From contig JAZQKZ010000008.1 of assembly GCA_045542415.1 (NCBI GenBank), positions 62,001 to 126,000 of the forward strand: a DNA stretch of 64,000 nucleotides, read 5' to 3'. Under the pieces are notes generated by a model, which made no database searches, was not told the origin of the DNA, and worked only from the letters and a program-made list of their open reading frames with translations. Made by a program: the position numbers and the translations under genes. Of this stretch, positions 1 through 9,500 are shown one piece after another. The DNA comes from UMGS1958 sp045542415. GTDB taxonomy: Bacteria > Bacillota > Clostridia > UBA1381. How positions within the stretch are numbered: position 1 is the stretch's first letter; every line of letters begins with the position of its first letter.

Positions 1-28
1 CAAGAAAGCTGCGGTTGAGATTTTATAA
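1..28 (+). CDS. C-terminal end of an upstream gene (partial)
   Basis: One frame runs open from base 2 to a TAA at 26-28 and encodes only KKAAVEIL before the stop. A perfect terminator hairpin follows six bases later, which supports a real gene end here. Nothing can be said about its function. Confidence 0.4.
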
Positions 29-33
29 AATAT

Positions 34-58
34 AGGTCTGCATATGCAGACCTTTTTT
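34..58 (+). terminator. Rho-independent terminator
   Basis: A perfect palindrome (AGGTCTGC at 34-41, GCAGACCT at 46-53) runs directly into a T-tract. It ends the upstream plus-strand gene, and the hairpin also lies downstream of the minus-strand deaminase gene. Confidence 0.85.
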
Positions 59-102
59 GTTGATAAAAAATATGGGTAAGCTATATTGCCTACCTATATT
101 TG

Positions 103-597
103 TTAGTTGCCAATATCCTGTACCCATTTTAAATCTGTTGCCGGAATAGTAATATAATCATCCGTACCATCGCCAATTCTTAAAATAACATTATTTATGC
201 CCGCCTGAATAATCATCCTTGCACATAATGGACATGGTTTCGCTCTGTGAATGGAATTATCAGACGGATTCACGCCTGTTAAGTATAAATCTGCACCAAT
301 CGTCTGCTGACGAGAGCAATTTAGTAAAGCATTAGCCTCCGCATGAACAGCACGGCATATTCCATATCCGTCGCCTTGGTGCATGTTTCGTTCAATTCGG
401 GTGCATTTCCCTAAATCACAGCAATTATCAAATCCTCTGGGTGCGCCGTTATATCCGGTTGAAATGACAACATCATCTTTAACTATAACGGCACCGTATT
501 TTCTCTTAATACAAGTGCTTCTGTATGCAAAAACCTCTGCACAATTTAAGTATGTATCTGTTTTGGAAATCCTTTTTCCATTTTGTGGTGTGACCAT
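103..597 (-). CDS. dCMP deaminase family protein (ComEB-like)
   Basis: A 164-residue cytidine/deoxycytidylate deaminase family protein that would deaminate dCMP to dUMP for dTTP synthesis in the cytoplasm. The zinc site is complete: H85-A-E87 supplies one ligand and the catalytic glutamate, and P120-C-P-L-C124 supplies the two cysteines. The YNGAPRG segment at residues 49-55 followed by a cysteine-rich stretch is typical of dCMP deaminases. The start is the ATG at 597, because the five upstream codons (ATG AGA GGT...) contain the ribosome binding site. It lies 18 bases after the NUDIX gene and is probably co-transcribed with it from the promoter at 1083-1111. Another cytidine-deaminase-fold substrate cannot be excluded. 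Confidence 0.85.
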   Translation of the reverse strand: MVTPQNGKRISKTDTYLNCAEVFAYRSTCIKRKYGAVIVKDDVVISTGYNGAPRGFDNCCDLGKCTRIERNMHQGDGYGICRAVHAEANALLNCSRQQTIGADLYLTGVNPSDNSIHRAKPCPLCARMIIQAGINNVILRIGDGTDDYITIPATDLKWVQDIGN

Positions 598-615
598 AAA
601 AATACCTCTCATAAA

Positions 616-1047
616 TTACAATTCCGAGCGTCTTATATATTCTTGAATTAAAATTGGTTGAATAAGCGGATATGTCCACGATGTTGGCAGTTCGTCAAAT
701 AATTCAATTTTTTCTATTTCACTATGAAGTTCCTGTTTAAATGACTTTATATCTGCAAAGTAGAGCATACCAAATAACTCATCTCCGGTTTCGTTAACTC
801 TGTTTTTCCCTGTGACGGAATAGACGCAAACGGGTTTTATTTCAAATTCGATAGCTCCGGTTTCTTCGTGTAATTCCCTTTTGGCTGAGTCTAATATGCT
901 TTCGTTATCTTCTCTGTGACCGCCGGGTACTTCGTATGTGTTTCTTTCTTTGTGCTTACAGAATACCCATTTTCCATTGGATTTTGAAATGATGACTGCA
1001 AATTTTAAAAAACTATCATCAGCCGATTCATAAAAATTTACTTTCAT
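616..1047 (-). CDS. NUDIX hydrolase
   Basis: A 143-residue single-domain NUDIX hydrolase. The NUDIX box is intact at residues 43-65 (G43, E49, R57-E58, E61-E62, G64 in the standard spacing), so it should bind divalent metal and cleave a nucleoside diphosphate-X substrate. The length fits MutT/8-oxo-dGTP diphosphatase-like members, but the substrate cannot be read from sequence. It is first gene of a two-gene unit with the dCMP deaminase, which suggests nucleotide pool maintenance (inference). A GCGAGGC site precedes the ATG. Confidence 0.88.
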   Translation of the reverse strand: MKVNFYESADDSFLKFAVIISKSNGKWVFCKHKERNTYEVPGGHREDNESILDSAKRELHEETGAIEFEIKPVCVYSVTGKNRVNETGDELFGMLYFADIKSFKQELHSEIEKIELFDELPTSWTYPLIQPILIQEYIRRSEL

Positions 1048-1082
1048 GGTGTTTGCCTCGCAAATTTTAATTTATTGATTTA

Positions 1083-1111
1083 ATTATATCATACATCAGT
1101 TGAATTATCAA
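1083..1111 (-). promoter_or_regulatory. Sigma-A promoter of the NUDIX/deaminase unit
   Basis: On the minus strand, TTGATA and TATAAT are separated by 17 bases, about 40 bases upstream of the NUDIX start codon. Confidence 0.7.
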
Positions 1112-1120
1112 GTCGAAAAA

Positions 1121-1153
1121 TACAAAAGGCAAAGCCAATGGCTTCGCCTTTTT
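1121..1153 (-). terminator. Terminator of aconitase gene
   Basis: A GC-rich hairpin (AAGGC-AAAGCC paired with GGCTTC-GCCTT, loop AAT) lies just after the acn stop and is followed on the minus strand by a T-run. It is flanked by A/T runs on both sides. Confidence 0.8.
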
Positions 1154-1160
1154 GAAATAC

Positions 1161-3095
1161 TTACGAATTAAGCTCCTTAGTATAGTTAAGAAGTCCGCCT
1201 GCATAGAGCATAGCTTTCTGTCTGTCTGAGAATGATACCGAGCAGTCGAAATCAAAGCCTTTTGTAACGTTAGTTACCTTGATTGTATCCGATTCAGCAA
1301 TCTGCTTTGTGATGTTCTTGATCTCAAGCTCGTCATTCTGGTCAATTCTGTCATAGTCAGCCTCGTTTGCAAATGTCATCGGCACGATGCCTGCATTGAT
1401 GAGGTTAGCCATATGAATACGGGCAAATGACTTTGTGATAACAGCCTTAACACCAAGGTATAACGGAGCGAGTGCGGCATGCTCTCTTGATGAACCCTGA
1501 CCATAGTTAGAACCGCCTACGATAATGCTCTTGCCCATCTCTAAAGCTCTGTCATGGAAGCTCTCGTCACATACAGCGAAGCAGTACTTTGAAATCTCCG
1601 GAATATTTGAACGTAACGGAAGAATCTTTGCACCTGCCGGCATGATGTGGTCTGTTGTGATGTTGTCCTCAACCTTTAAGCTTACCTTTGCACTGATTGT
1701 TTCAGCTAACGGCTCCGATGTCGGGAACGGCTTGATGTTCGGACCTCTCAATATCTCCACACTATCCATGTCAGCCTCATCAACCGGAAGTGCAATCATG
1801 TTATCGTTGATTGTAAACTTCTCCGGCAACTCAAATTCCGGCATATCGCCCAATGTTCTTGGGTCTGTCAAAACACCTGTGATAGCTGAAGCGGCAGCTA
1901 ATTCCGGTGATACAAGATAAATCTGACCGTCAGCAGTACCTGAACGTCCCTCAAAGTTACGGTTGAATGTTCTTAATGAAATACCGCCTGAGTTCGGTGA
2001 CTGACCCATACCGATACACGGACCGCATGCACTCTCTAAAATTCTTGCACCTGCGTCAATCATATCAGCCAACGCACCGTTTTCTGCAAGCATGTTAAGT
2101 ACCTGCTTTGAACCCGGAGCGATTGAAAGCTGTACATCAGGGTGAACTGTCTTGCCCTTTAAAATATGAGCTACCTTTAACATATCAAGAAGTGATGAAT
2201 TTGTACATGAACCGATACAAACCTGATCGATCTTCATTGCACCAAGCTCCTCGCAGGTCTTGATGTTATCCGGTGAATGTGGACATGCAGCCTGCGGAAC
2301 AAGCTCGCTCAAATTAATTTCAACAACCTCATCATATACAGCGTCATCGTCAGCCTTTAACTCAGTCCATACATCCTCACGACCCTGTGCCTTTAAGAAT
2401 GAAAGAGTAATCTCATCTGACGGGAATATTGATGTTGTAGCACCAAGCTCTGCACCCATGTTAGTGATTGTAGCACGTTCGGGGACTGATAATGTTTTAA
2501 CACCTTCGCCGCAGTACTCAATAACCTTGCCAACACCACCCTTTACGGATAATCTCTTTAATACCTCAAGAATTACGTCTTTAGCAGCAACCCAAGGTGA
2601 AAGCTTGCCTGTAAGGTTCACCTTAACAACTTTGGGACATGTAATATAGTATGTGCCGCCGCCCATTGCAACAGCAACGTCCATACCGCCAGCGCCGATA
2701 GCAATCATACCGATACCGCCGCCTGTCGGAGTGTGTGAATCCGAGCCGATAAGAGTCTTACCGGGTACACCAAAACGCTCTAAATGAACCTGATGACAGA
2801 TTCCGTTACCCGGACGTGAGAAATAAATTCCGTGCTTTTTTGCAATTGAGCCTATAAAGCGGTGGTCGTCCATATTCATAAATCCGTTCTGAAGAGTGTT
2901 GTGGTCGATGTACGCTACCGAACGCTCAGTCTTTACTCTCGGAACTCCCATAGCCTCAAATTCAAGATACGCCATTGTACCTGTAGCATCCTGAGTAAGA
3001 GTCTGGTCAATACGGATACCTATTTCGCTGCCCTTGATCATCTCACCCTCGACAAGATGAGCTGATAATATTTTTTCAGTTAAAGTTAAACCCAT
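1161..3095 (-). CDS. acn: Aconitate hydratase (Aquifex-type)
   Basis: A 644-residue aconitase that interconverts citrate and isocitrate with a [4Fe-4S] cluster. The cluster-cysteine motifs GSCTNSS and ACGPCIGMG are both present in the large domain, and a C-terminal swivel domain carries the GGSNYGQGSSREHA substrate-binding loop. The length and single-chain order match the Aquifex-type aconitases found in many Clostridia rather than the roughly 900-residue AcnA. The start is the ATG at 3095, preceded by AGGAGG; an in-frame ATG nine codons earlier lacks such a site. It is transcribed alone from a strong promoter and ends in its own terminator. No other TCA gene adjoins it, so a role in glutamate synthesis is an inference. 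Confidence 0.93.
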   Translation of the reverse strand: MGLTLTEKILSAHLVEGEMIKGSEIGIRIDQTLTQDATGTMAYLEFEAMGVPRVKTERSVAYIDHNTLQNGFMNMDDHRFIGSIAKKHGIYFSRPGNGICHQVHLERFGVPGKTLIGSDSHTPTGGGIGMIAIGAGGMDVAVAMGGGTYYITCPKVVKVNLTGKLSPWVAAKDVILEVLKRLSVKGGVGKVIEYCGEGVKTLSVPERATITNMGAELGATTSIFPSDEITLSFLKAQGREDVWTELKADDDAVYDEVVEINLSELVPQAACPHSPDNIKTCEELGAMKIDQVCIGSCTNSSLLDMLKVAHILKGKTVHPDVQLSIAPGSKQVLNMLAENGALADMIDAGARILESACGPCIGMGQSPNSGGISLRTFNRNFEGRSGTADGQIYLVSPELAAASAITGVLTDPRTLGDMPEFELPEKFTINDNMIALPVDEADMDSVEILRGPNIKPFPTSEPLAETISAKVSLKVEDNITTDHIMPAGAKILPLRSNIPEISKYCFAVCDESFHDRALEMGKSIIVGGSNYGQGSSREHAALAPLYLGVKAVITKSFARIHMANLINAGIVPMTFANEADYDRIDQNDELEIKNITKQIAESDTIKVTNVTKGFDFDCSVSFSDRQKAMLYAGGLLNYTKELNS

Positions 3096-3143
3096 AACAT
3101 TTTTCCTCCTTATTGAGTCCATAAAATGAACCTTTTCCTGTTT

Positions 3144-3172
3144 ATTATAGCATAATTATTCGCCTTGGTCAA
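3144..3172 (-). promoter_or_regulatory. Sigma-A promoter of acn
   Basis: TTGACC and TATAAT on the minus strand are separated by 17 bases and lie about 50 bases upstream of the acn start. Confidence 0.75.
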
Positions 3173-3245
3173 TATTTAACCGAAAAATATACAAACGTCA
3201 TTTTTCATGAAAAAAGCGTCGTAAAAACAAAAAATTACAAAGCTA

Positions 3246-3275
3246 TTGACAATATTGCATTAAAAGGTGTAAAAT
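3246..3275 (+). promoter_or_regulatory. Promoter of the AraC-type regulator
   Basis: TTGACA and TAAAAT are separated by 18 bases, about 30 bases upstream of the AraC gene start. It diverges from the acn promoter 75 bases away. Confidence 0.7.
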
Positions 3276-3306
3276 AGAACTAATAAAAACAGTGGGAGAA
3301 GTAAAT

Positions 3307-4143
3307 ATGTTCAGAATATTCTATCAGCCGGTGGAATGTATTCAGGCGGAATATAATACAAAAATTAAATCATGGGATATGCTTGGGCAACAGTATCATA
3401 ACGGTTATGAGATATATATGCTCAGCGAGGGTGAGCGGATTTTTTATATAAGCGGCAAAGAAATATCGGTAAAGCCCGGTGAGTTGCTTATAATTAAGCC
3501 GTATTATACTCATTATTCAGTAACAAAAAGCGAAAGTATAACCAAATGTATTTTAAATGTTTCGCCGGAAAATCTGACAGGCTTATTGGACGAATCGGAA
3601 ATACAGTATCTTTTTGATGGTATTCCCACCTGCTTAATCCGTCTTGAAGCAGCAGAAAGGAAAAGAGTTGCGGAATATTTTTTTGAGATATGCCGCTATA
3701 GTGAGCAGGTGTCTCCTGTATCGGAAAAATTGATGAAATTTTATATAGTACAATTTCTTGAGTATATTAAAGAACTGCTGCCAAAAGCATCTGTTGTTGT
3801 TGCATCGCAAACTCTGGTATTAAGACCTGAAATGCAGGCAGCGCTTAAATACATACATGCAAATTATTCGGATGAAAGCTTTGGTCTGGATGATGTAATT
3901 GAGCATGTACATATGAGTAAATCCAGATTTTGTGAGCTGTTTCGCTCAACAACCGGACAGACATTCTTAAAATATTTGAATATGATAAGAATAAGGACGG
4001 TCGAAAATAAATTAAAAACAACCAATAAATCACTGTCAAGGATAGCGGAGGAGCAAGGCTTTTCTTCGGTTGCACATATGACACGGATTTTTAAAGGGCT
4101 TTTCGGAATGTCACCGTCTGAATACAGACGTATGGGGGAGTAA
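3307..4143 (+). CDS. AraC family transcriptional regulator
   Basis: A 278-residue regulator. Residues 1-130 look like an AraC-type cupin sensor domain (H-N-G-Y-E-I-Y and a PGELLIIKP strand), and the last 100 residues carry the two helix-turn-helix motifs of the AraC/XylS DNA-binding domain, including the G-F-S-S-V-A-H-M-T-R-I-F-K segment. Such proteins usually respond to a sugar. The ATG at 3307 is chosen over an upstream GTG because GGGAGAAG stands in front of it. The next gene begins a few bases after the stop. The target genes and effector are not visible. Confidence 0.9.
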   Translation: MFRIFYQPVECIQAEYNTKIKSWDMLGQQYHNGYEIYMLSEGERIFYISGKEISVKPGELLIIKPYYTHYSVTKSESITKCILNVSPENLTGLLDESEIQYLFDGIPTCLIRLEAAERKRVAEYFFEICRYSEQVSPVSEKLMKFYIVQFLEYIKELLPKASVVVASQTLVLRPEMQAALKYIHANYSDESFGLDDVIEHVHMSKSRFCELFRSTTGQTFLKYLNMIRIRTVENKLKTTNKSLSRIAEEQGFSSVAHMTRIFKGLFGMSPSEYRRMGE

Positions 4144-4147
4144 TTTG

Positions 4148-4822
4148 GTGAAAAAAGTTGTCAAAATCGTAGTTGCAGTATTGCTTGGATTTATAGCTCT
4201 GAATTTAGTTGTGTTTGTATCTTGCAGGCATGGCTGGCGATTGTTCGGTTTTTCAAAGTGTGAAAGCCCGCAGATACTGCATCCGCAAATCGTGTATGTT
4301 ACAGATAATGATGTCAGAGTTATTGGGAGTATAGGAAACAGTGCATCGGCATATGTGGGAAATACCTACAAGATAAAGGATAATGTCATGTACATAGGCA
4401 TAAAACAAAATCTTTTGGTGGGTTTTTATGAAAGAATAGGTGACTATGATTTCACCATAGAAGAAGATATGTCGCAGATTGAGAAGATTTATCTGACCAA
4501 AGGCAATTCGGAGACGGATAAGTGTATATGGGAATTAGAAGATGATAAGAAGTACATGCAAAGGATAAAGGCAGTCAGATTATACCGAAGTATTCAGGAT
4601 AGTACGTCGCTTGATAAAATAGAAACAGCAAGCTACGAATATGCGGACGAGGAAATGCTTGAAAGAATGAGAAATCCTGAGCTTGACACTGATATGTATA
4701 TCACAAAAGGGTATTATTACGGAATTGCAGAGCTTGAAAACGGAGAAGAATTAGTTTTGAGAATTGATAAACATTATGATTATTATGCAATACAGGGAAT
4801 AAGAGGTAATTATAATTATTGA
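4148..4822 (+). CDS. Membrane-anchored protein of unknown function
   Basis: A 224-residue protein I do not recognise. It has a positively charged N-terminus followed by one hydrophobic segment at about residues 4-23 and a mostly charged soluble remainder, so it is probably anchored with its C-terminal part outside. A GTG at 4148 is the likely start, served by the GGGGGAG that overlaps the end of the AraC gene; a TTG one codon earlier is possible. The close spacing implies translational coupling with the regulator. No domain, lipobox or repeat is evident. Confidence 0.7.
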   Translation: MKKVVKIVVAVLLGFIALNLVVFVSCRHGWRLFGFSKCESPQILHPQIVYVTDNDVRVIGSIGNSASAYVGNTYKIKDNVMYIGIKQNLLVGFYERIGDYDFTIEEDMSQIEKIYLTKGNSETDKCIWELEDDKKYMQRIKAVRLYRSIQDSTSLDKIETASYEYADEEMLERMRNPELDTDMYITKGYYYGIAELENGEELVLRIDKHYDYYAIQGIRGNYNY

Positions 4823-4824
4823 CA

Positions 4825-4862
4825 GAAAAATCCGCCAAAGCGATGCTATGGCGGATTTTTGT
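4825..4862. terminator. Bidirectional terminator
   Basis: AAAATCCGCCA at 4827-4837 pairs with TGGCGGATTTT at 4849-4859, with A/T runs on both sides. It serves the convergent membrane-protein gene and xerD. Confidence 0.88.
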
Positions 4863-4874
4863 TTGATACTGATT

Positions 4875-5765
4875 TTATGCTCTGGGATGAGCCTGATTAT
4901 AGACGCTGCGAAGCTTTGAATCAATAAGCTGTGAATAAATCTGTGTTGATGAAATATCAGCATGTCCCATCATTTCTTTGATGCTGTTAAGGTCTGCACC
5001 GTTTTGTACAAGATGAGCAGCAAATGAGTGCCGGAGTATATGTGGAGTGATTTCTGATTCGATTTCAGAGATTGCCCCGTAATGCTTTATTATCTTCCAG
5101 AATCCCTGTCTTGTAAGACGTTCGCCGTTAATGTTTACGAACAGAGCTTGTTGAGTGTTGTTTTTAATCATATCACTCCGGGTTCGGCTGAGATATATTT
5201 CCATAGCTTTATTGGCTGCCTGTCCGATGGGTATGATTCGCTCTTTCTTGGCACTCTTGCACCTGATAAAGCTCATAGCAAGATTAATGTCACTAAGATT
5301 GAGATTAATAAGCTCGGATGTGCGGATTCCTGTAGCATACATCAGCTCAAGCATTGCCTTGTCCCGTATGCTCTTACTGTCGTCGGAGGCAGGAGCAGAC
5401 AGTAATCTGTCAATTTCTGCAGCACTGAGGATTTGTGGCAGTTTTTTTTGTACCTTGGGCGGCTCAAGCTTATCGGTGGGGTCCAAAGTAACCGAGCCCT
5501 GACTTACAAGATAAATGTAAAATGATTTAAGTGATGCAAGTGCACGGGATACTGTTGAATCTGCCTTGCCACTTTTCTGTAGTGATATAAGATATGTAAG
5601 TACCGTTTTTTTTGTGGCGTCTGTGACCTTACAGAGGTTATTGGAATTAAGGTATGTTATGTATTGCATTATATCTCTGCGGTATGATTCTACTGTATTT
5701 TGTGACTTGTTGGCTACGTCCGTCATGAAAGCAGTATATTCATTGACGTATGCAATAGTATCCAT
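4875..5765 (-). CDS. xerD: Site-specific tyrosine recombinase XerD
   Basis: A 296-residue tyrosine recombinase with the length of housekeeping XerC/D. The N-terminal SAM-like core-binding domain covers residues 1-90, and the catalytic domain carries R148, a lysine near 173, H242-x-x-R245, H268 and the nucleophile Y277. The C-terminus ends in AHPRA, typical of XerD. It would resolve chromosome dimers at dif with a XerC partner. Its place just after spoIIM matches the spoIIM-xerD neighbourhood of other Firmicutes, so I regard it as the chromosomal resolvase rather than a mobile-element integrase. AAGGAG precedes the start. Confidence 0.9.
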   Translation of the reverse strand: MDTIAYVNEYTAFMTDVANKSQNTVESYRRDIMQYITYLNSNNLCKVTDATKKTVLTYLISLQKSGKADSTVSRALASLKSFYIYLVSQGSVTLDPTDKLEPPKVQKKLPQILSAAEIDRLLSAPASDDSKSIRDKAMLELMYATGIRTSELINLNLSDINLAMSFIRCKSAKKERIIPIGQAANKAMEIYLSRTRSDMIKNNTQQALFVNINGERLTRQGFWKIIKHYGAISEIESEITPHILRHSFAAHLVQNGADLNSIKEMMGHADISSTQIYSQLIDSKLRSVYNQAHPRA

Positions 5766-5804
5766 TTGAATTGCTCCTTTATCCGTTGTTTTATCTTATG
5801 TACT

Positions 5805-5832
5805 ATTATATCATATTTTTTTTAAAAGTAAA
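5805..5832 (-). promoter_or_regulatory. Possible promoter of xerD
   Basis: A TATAAT box on the minus strand sits about 40 bases before xerD. The best -35 is TTTACT with a 16-base spacer, which is weak. Confidence 0.4.
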
Positions 5833-5881
5833 TATATTTTTTTCTTTCAAAGTAAAACAATTTTTTACATTTTCGTTACGT

Positions 5882-6433
5882 TTATATCGGGGCAGATAAA
5901 AGCATCAGAAGAGGCGGCACAATGTATCCCTCTGTCAAAGCGGAAGCAAGAAAGGTTAAGGCACTTGTCAGCGAGAGTATCATATATGGGCGGATAATAT
6001 ACTTGTCTGTGCGTTCGGGTGTGAATGCAAGCGTGGCGGCGGCACTGCACATGAGTGTCAGGCTTGTCAGTGATATCATAAATGGAAGAGCGATAATAAA
6101 TGCATCCAACACTCCTTTTGCTCCGTAATAAAACATAAACGAGGCTATTGAAAATGAACATATAAAGCATTTTCGTGCAGTGATAATCAGGGAAAGAATT
6201 ACACCGGGTCTGAAAAATCCGCATACAGTCAGGGCAGCAAGTGTAAGATACCATTCTTTAAGTGAATTATGGAATATATTTTCGTAGTTTGAACTGCTTT
6301 TGATATTCCAAAGAAATTCGTTTAGATATGATTTGATTTCCTCCGACGGCATAATAGACATCAGAAAAAATGCCCCGGCAGCAGTTGAGATGATAACGGT
6401 TACGACTGTGAGTATAAAGAATGTTTTTTTCAT
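5882..6433 (-). CDS. spoIIM: Stage II sporulation protein M
   Basis: A 183-residue integral membrane protein with about five hydrophobic segments, matching SpoIIM in size and layout (N-terminal helix, extracytoplasmic loop, then a helical bundle with an F-F-x-P-G-V-I-L segment). SpoIIM is the membrane scaffold of the SpoIID-M-P engulfment machine, which remodels septal peptidoglycan during sporulation. The ATG at 6433 follows GGAGGGTG; the earlier in-frame ATG overlaps that site. The gene lies 116 bases upstream of xerD, as in other Firmicutes. SpoIIP is encoded at 32.9 kb, which supports the call. Confidence 0.8.
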   Translation of the reverse strand: MKKTFFILTVVTVIISTAAGAFFLMSIMPSEEIKSYLNEFLWNIKSSSNYENIFHNSLKEWYLTLAALTVCGFFRPGVILSLIITARKCFICSFSIASFMFYYGAKGVLDAFIIALPFMISLTSLTLMCSAAATLAFTPERTDKYIIRPYMILSLTSALTFLASALTEGYIVPPLLMLLSAPI

Positions 6434-6586
6434 TGTAACACCCTCCAAAAAAATATATAAAATATCTTTACAAATAACGGAGAATTTGATATAATATTAT
6501 ATAAGTATATTATAGGAAAATTAAAGATTATATTCCTTGAAAAACAAAAGAAAATAAATTTGGATATATAATTAAGGAGAGAGAAA

Positions 6587-9500
6587 ATGAAAAGATTATC
6601 AAAGCGTGCAATTGCAGTTGTTACTGCGTTAAGTGCTGTAGCTTCGGTACTTCCTGTGGTAACGGCTGCACCGTCGGTAGAGGGGAAAATCCCTGTAATT
6701 TCATATACCTTTGACGGAAACGACACACATTCATATTCACTTATGAACGGTGCAGCTCTTGAGGAGAGAGATGAGGTAAACGGAAAGGCTGTAAAGCTCA
6801 CACAGTCATCAAGCCAGTATGTAAAGCTTGCAGACAACCTCACAGCAGGACTTACGGGAGATTTCACTATTTCAGTAGATGTAAATCCTGCATCAGAAAC
6901 CTGGTGGACAAGAGTGTTTGACCTTGCAAAGGGTGACGCAACATCAGCGGATTTTAAGAACATATTCCTGTCAAATAATGCATGGACACCGAAGTTTGAC
7001 ACAAATGCAGGTAACACCATTCAGACAACAACGGATGAGAGTGCAGATTATTTCAATCTTAATGAGTGGAATCATGCGGCAATCGTAAGAAGTGGCAACA
7101 CTGCAAAGATGTACATAAACGGCGAATTGCGTGCTACGAATACAAACTTCACGCTTGACCTCGACTATACAGGTGAAAGTGACTGTAACTACTTAGGTAA
7201 ATCAGCATATTCGGCAGACGCATATTATGACGGCATGATTGATAATTTCCAGATTTATAACTCTGCATTAACTGAGGATGAAATCGGCATTCTTGCAGAT
7301 AAGACAGACAGAAATGATGCACTTATCGCACAGCACAACCGTTATTTCATTGAAACAAAGTTTATGGATGAGAACGGCAAGAAGATTTTTGCGGCTGCAC
7401 CGGGACAGACTGTAACAGCGGAAATAGAGATAACAAATTATAAGCTTATTGATACGGAATTTCAGGCGGTTATAGCGATAAATAGTTCAAGTGGTGAATC
7501 GACGGAAAGTATTTCCTATGAAGAAGAACTCGGTGCGGTACGGGTGGCAAGCGGTGAAACTGCTATATATACAACAACCATAGATTCAAGTACTGTGCCG
7601 ATTTACGGAGATATTTCTGTATTTTTGATTGATAAAAATACAGGTGAGAACCTTAATGCTGGTTCAATTCCTGTCGGAGCAGATGTACAATTCCCGACAG
7701 GAAAGGTTTACGAAAACGTAAATGACGACCCGACCTACGGTGCACATGACCCGACTATTTTCAGAGATCCGGTAAGTAAAAAGTATTATGCATATTCATC
7801 ACATAACCTTATCTTTGAATCGGACGATTTGGTAAACTGGGTAAAGAAGGATTACAACGGTACAATCACAGTGCCGGAAAAGGCAAAGACCTTCCTTGAA
7901 ACAAATTATTCAAATACAACAGCAAACGGTACATACTGGGCACCGGATTTACTTTATGTAGAGGGTGACGAGTACCCGTACTGGTTCTATTTATCTGTTT
8001 CATGCGGACTTGGCGGCAGAAACTCGGTAATTTCACTTGTCAAGGCAAAGTCACCGGGATTATGGGACGGAGAGTACCTTGACTGCGGCGTAGTGCTTGC
8101 ATCAGTGGAAGCAACCGGCTACAAAACAAACGCAATTGATGCAAATATTTATAAGGAAAACGGCAAGGTGTATTTCATCTGGGGTTCGTTCTGGGAGGGT
8201 ATTCACGGAGCGCAGCTTAACGCAGACGGAACAATTGCAGGTATTGATTACACATCAGATGCGACAATTCTTTCGAGTAGCAAGAACTTCGGTAAGAAGC
8301 TGTTTGAAACACCAAACGGTGTGATGGGACCGGAGGGACCATTCACCTTTAAGAATGTGAATGACGGATATACATATATGCTTACATCATACGGCTGGCT
8401 CGGTTCAAACTACAATGCGCGTATGGCAAGAACGGATGTTGCAATGGATGAGGTATTAGCAAGCAATTCTGACAGACGCTTTGTTGATGCAAACGGAAAC
8501 AGAGTTGGTGTAACATATCTTGAGCAGTCAGACAGATCGGAACCTTGGGGCTATAAGCTTATCGGTTCATATAACCTGGGTTCAACAACCTATTACGGAA
8601 ATGCACATAACTCTGTATTGCACGATGATGACGGCAACTGGTACTATGTACAGCATTCGAGAAAGATAATTGATGCAACTGCATACTTGCAGGTAAGAAA
8701 GATGCTCTGGACTTCATCAGGCTGGCCTGTAGTTTCACCGCTTGTATATGAGGGTGAAAAGGTGCAGACAATTCCTCAGCAAATGCTTTGCGGTACATGG
8801 AATCTCTGTTCAGTAGGTCATACTATAATGGACGGCTGTACAAAGGTTGATCAGGCAGAGGCGTACAGAGGTGCAGACGCTCCTGTTATGTCAAGTGAGG
8901 TTGTACTTTTAAGCGACGGCACAATCGGCGGAGAGAAAGGTACATGGGAGTTTGACGGCGACTATACAGTGACACTTAAATTTACAGCTGACGGCGATGA
9001 GGATAAGTACGAGTTCTACAAGGCAGGCGATACAATGGAAATGTTTGTATTGGCAGGCTTTGATGAGGATGAAAACGGCGGTGAAAAGGCACTTGTTATG
9101 ACAGGTGTTGACAATAACTATAAGACGCAGTTTGCAAAGAAAATAAATCAGTGTGCTGCATATCTTGAATCATTACCGGCAGAGGCTACCGAGGCAGTAA
9201 AGATTACAAAGAGCGAAAACGGTAACCCAATTGCAGGCTTTGATGAAAAGGGTGCAATCACATATGGCGGCGACCCGTCAGTATTGGTTGACGGTGATAC
9301 GGTATATCTCTATGTGGGGCACGATGTATCAACGAACGATTCATACAACATTCCCGAATATCTTTGCTATTCATCAAAGGATCTGGTCAACTGGGAATAT
9401 CACGGATCGGTATTTAAGGTGAATAAGTCAACTGTATCATGGGCAGGCGGCTCGGATTCCGCATGGGCAGGTCAGGTGATGAAGTACAATGATAAATACT

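Noticed and set aside
4875..5765. XerD as integrase of a mobile element, using one of the tRNA genes
   Set aside because: The protein has housekeeping XerD length and C-terminus, follows spoIIM, and no attachment repeats or phage genes lie near either tRNA gene.
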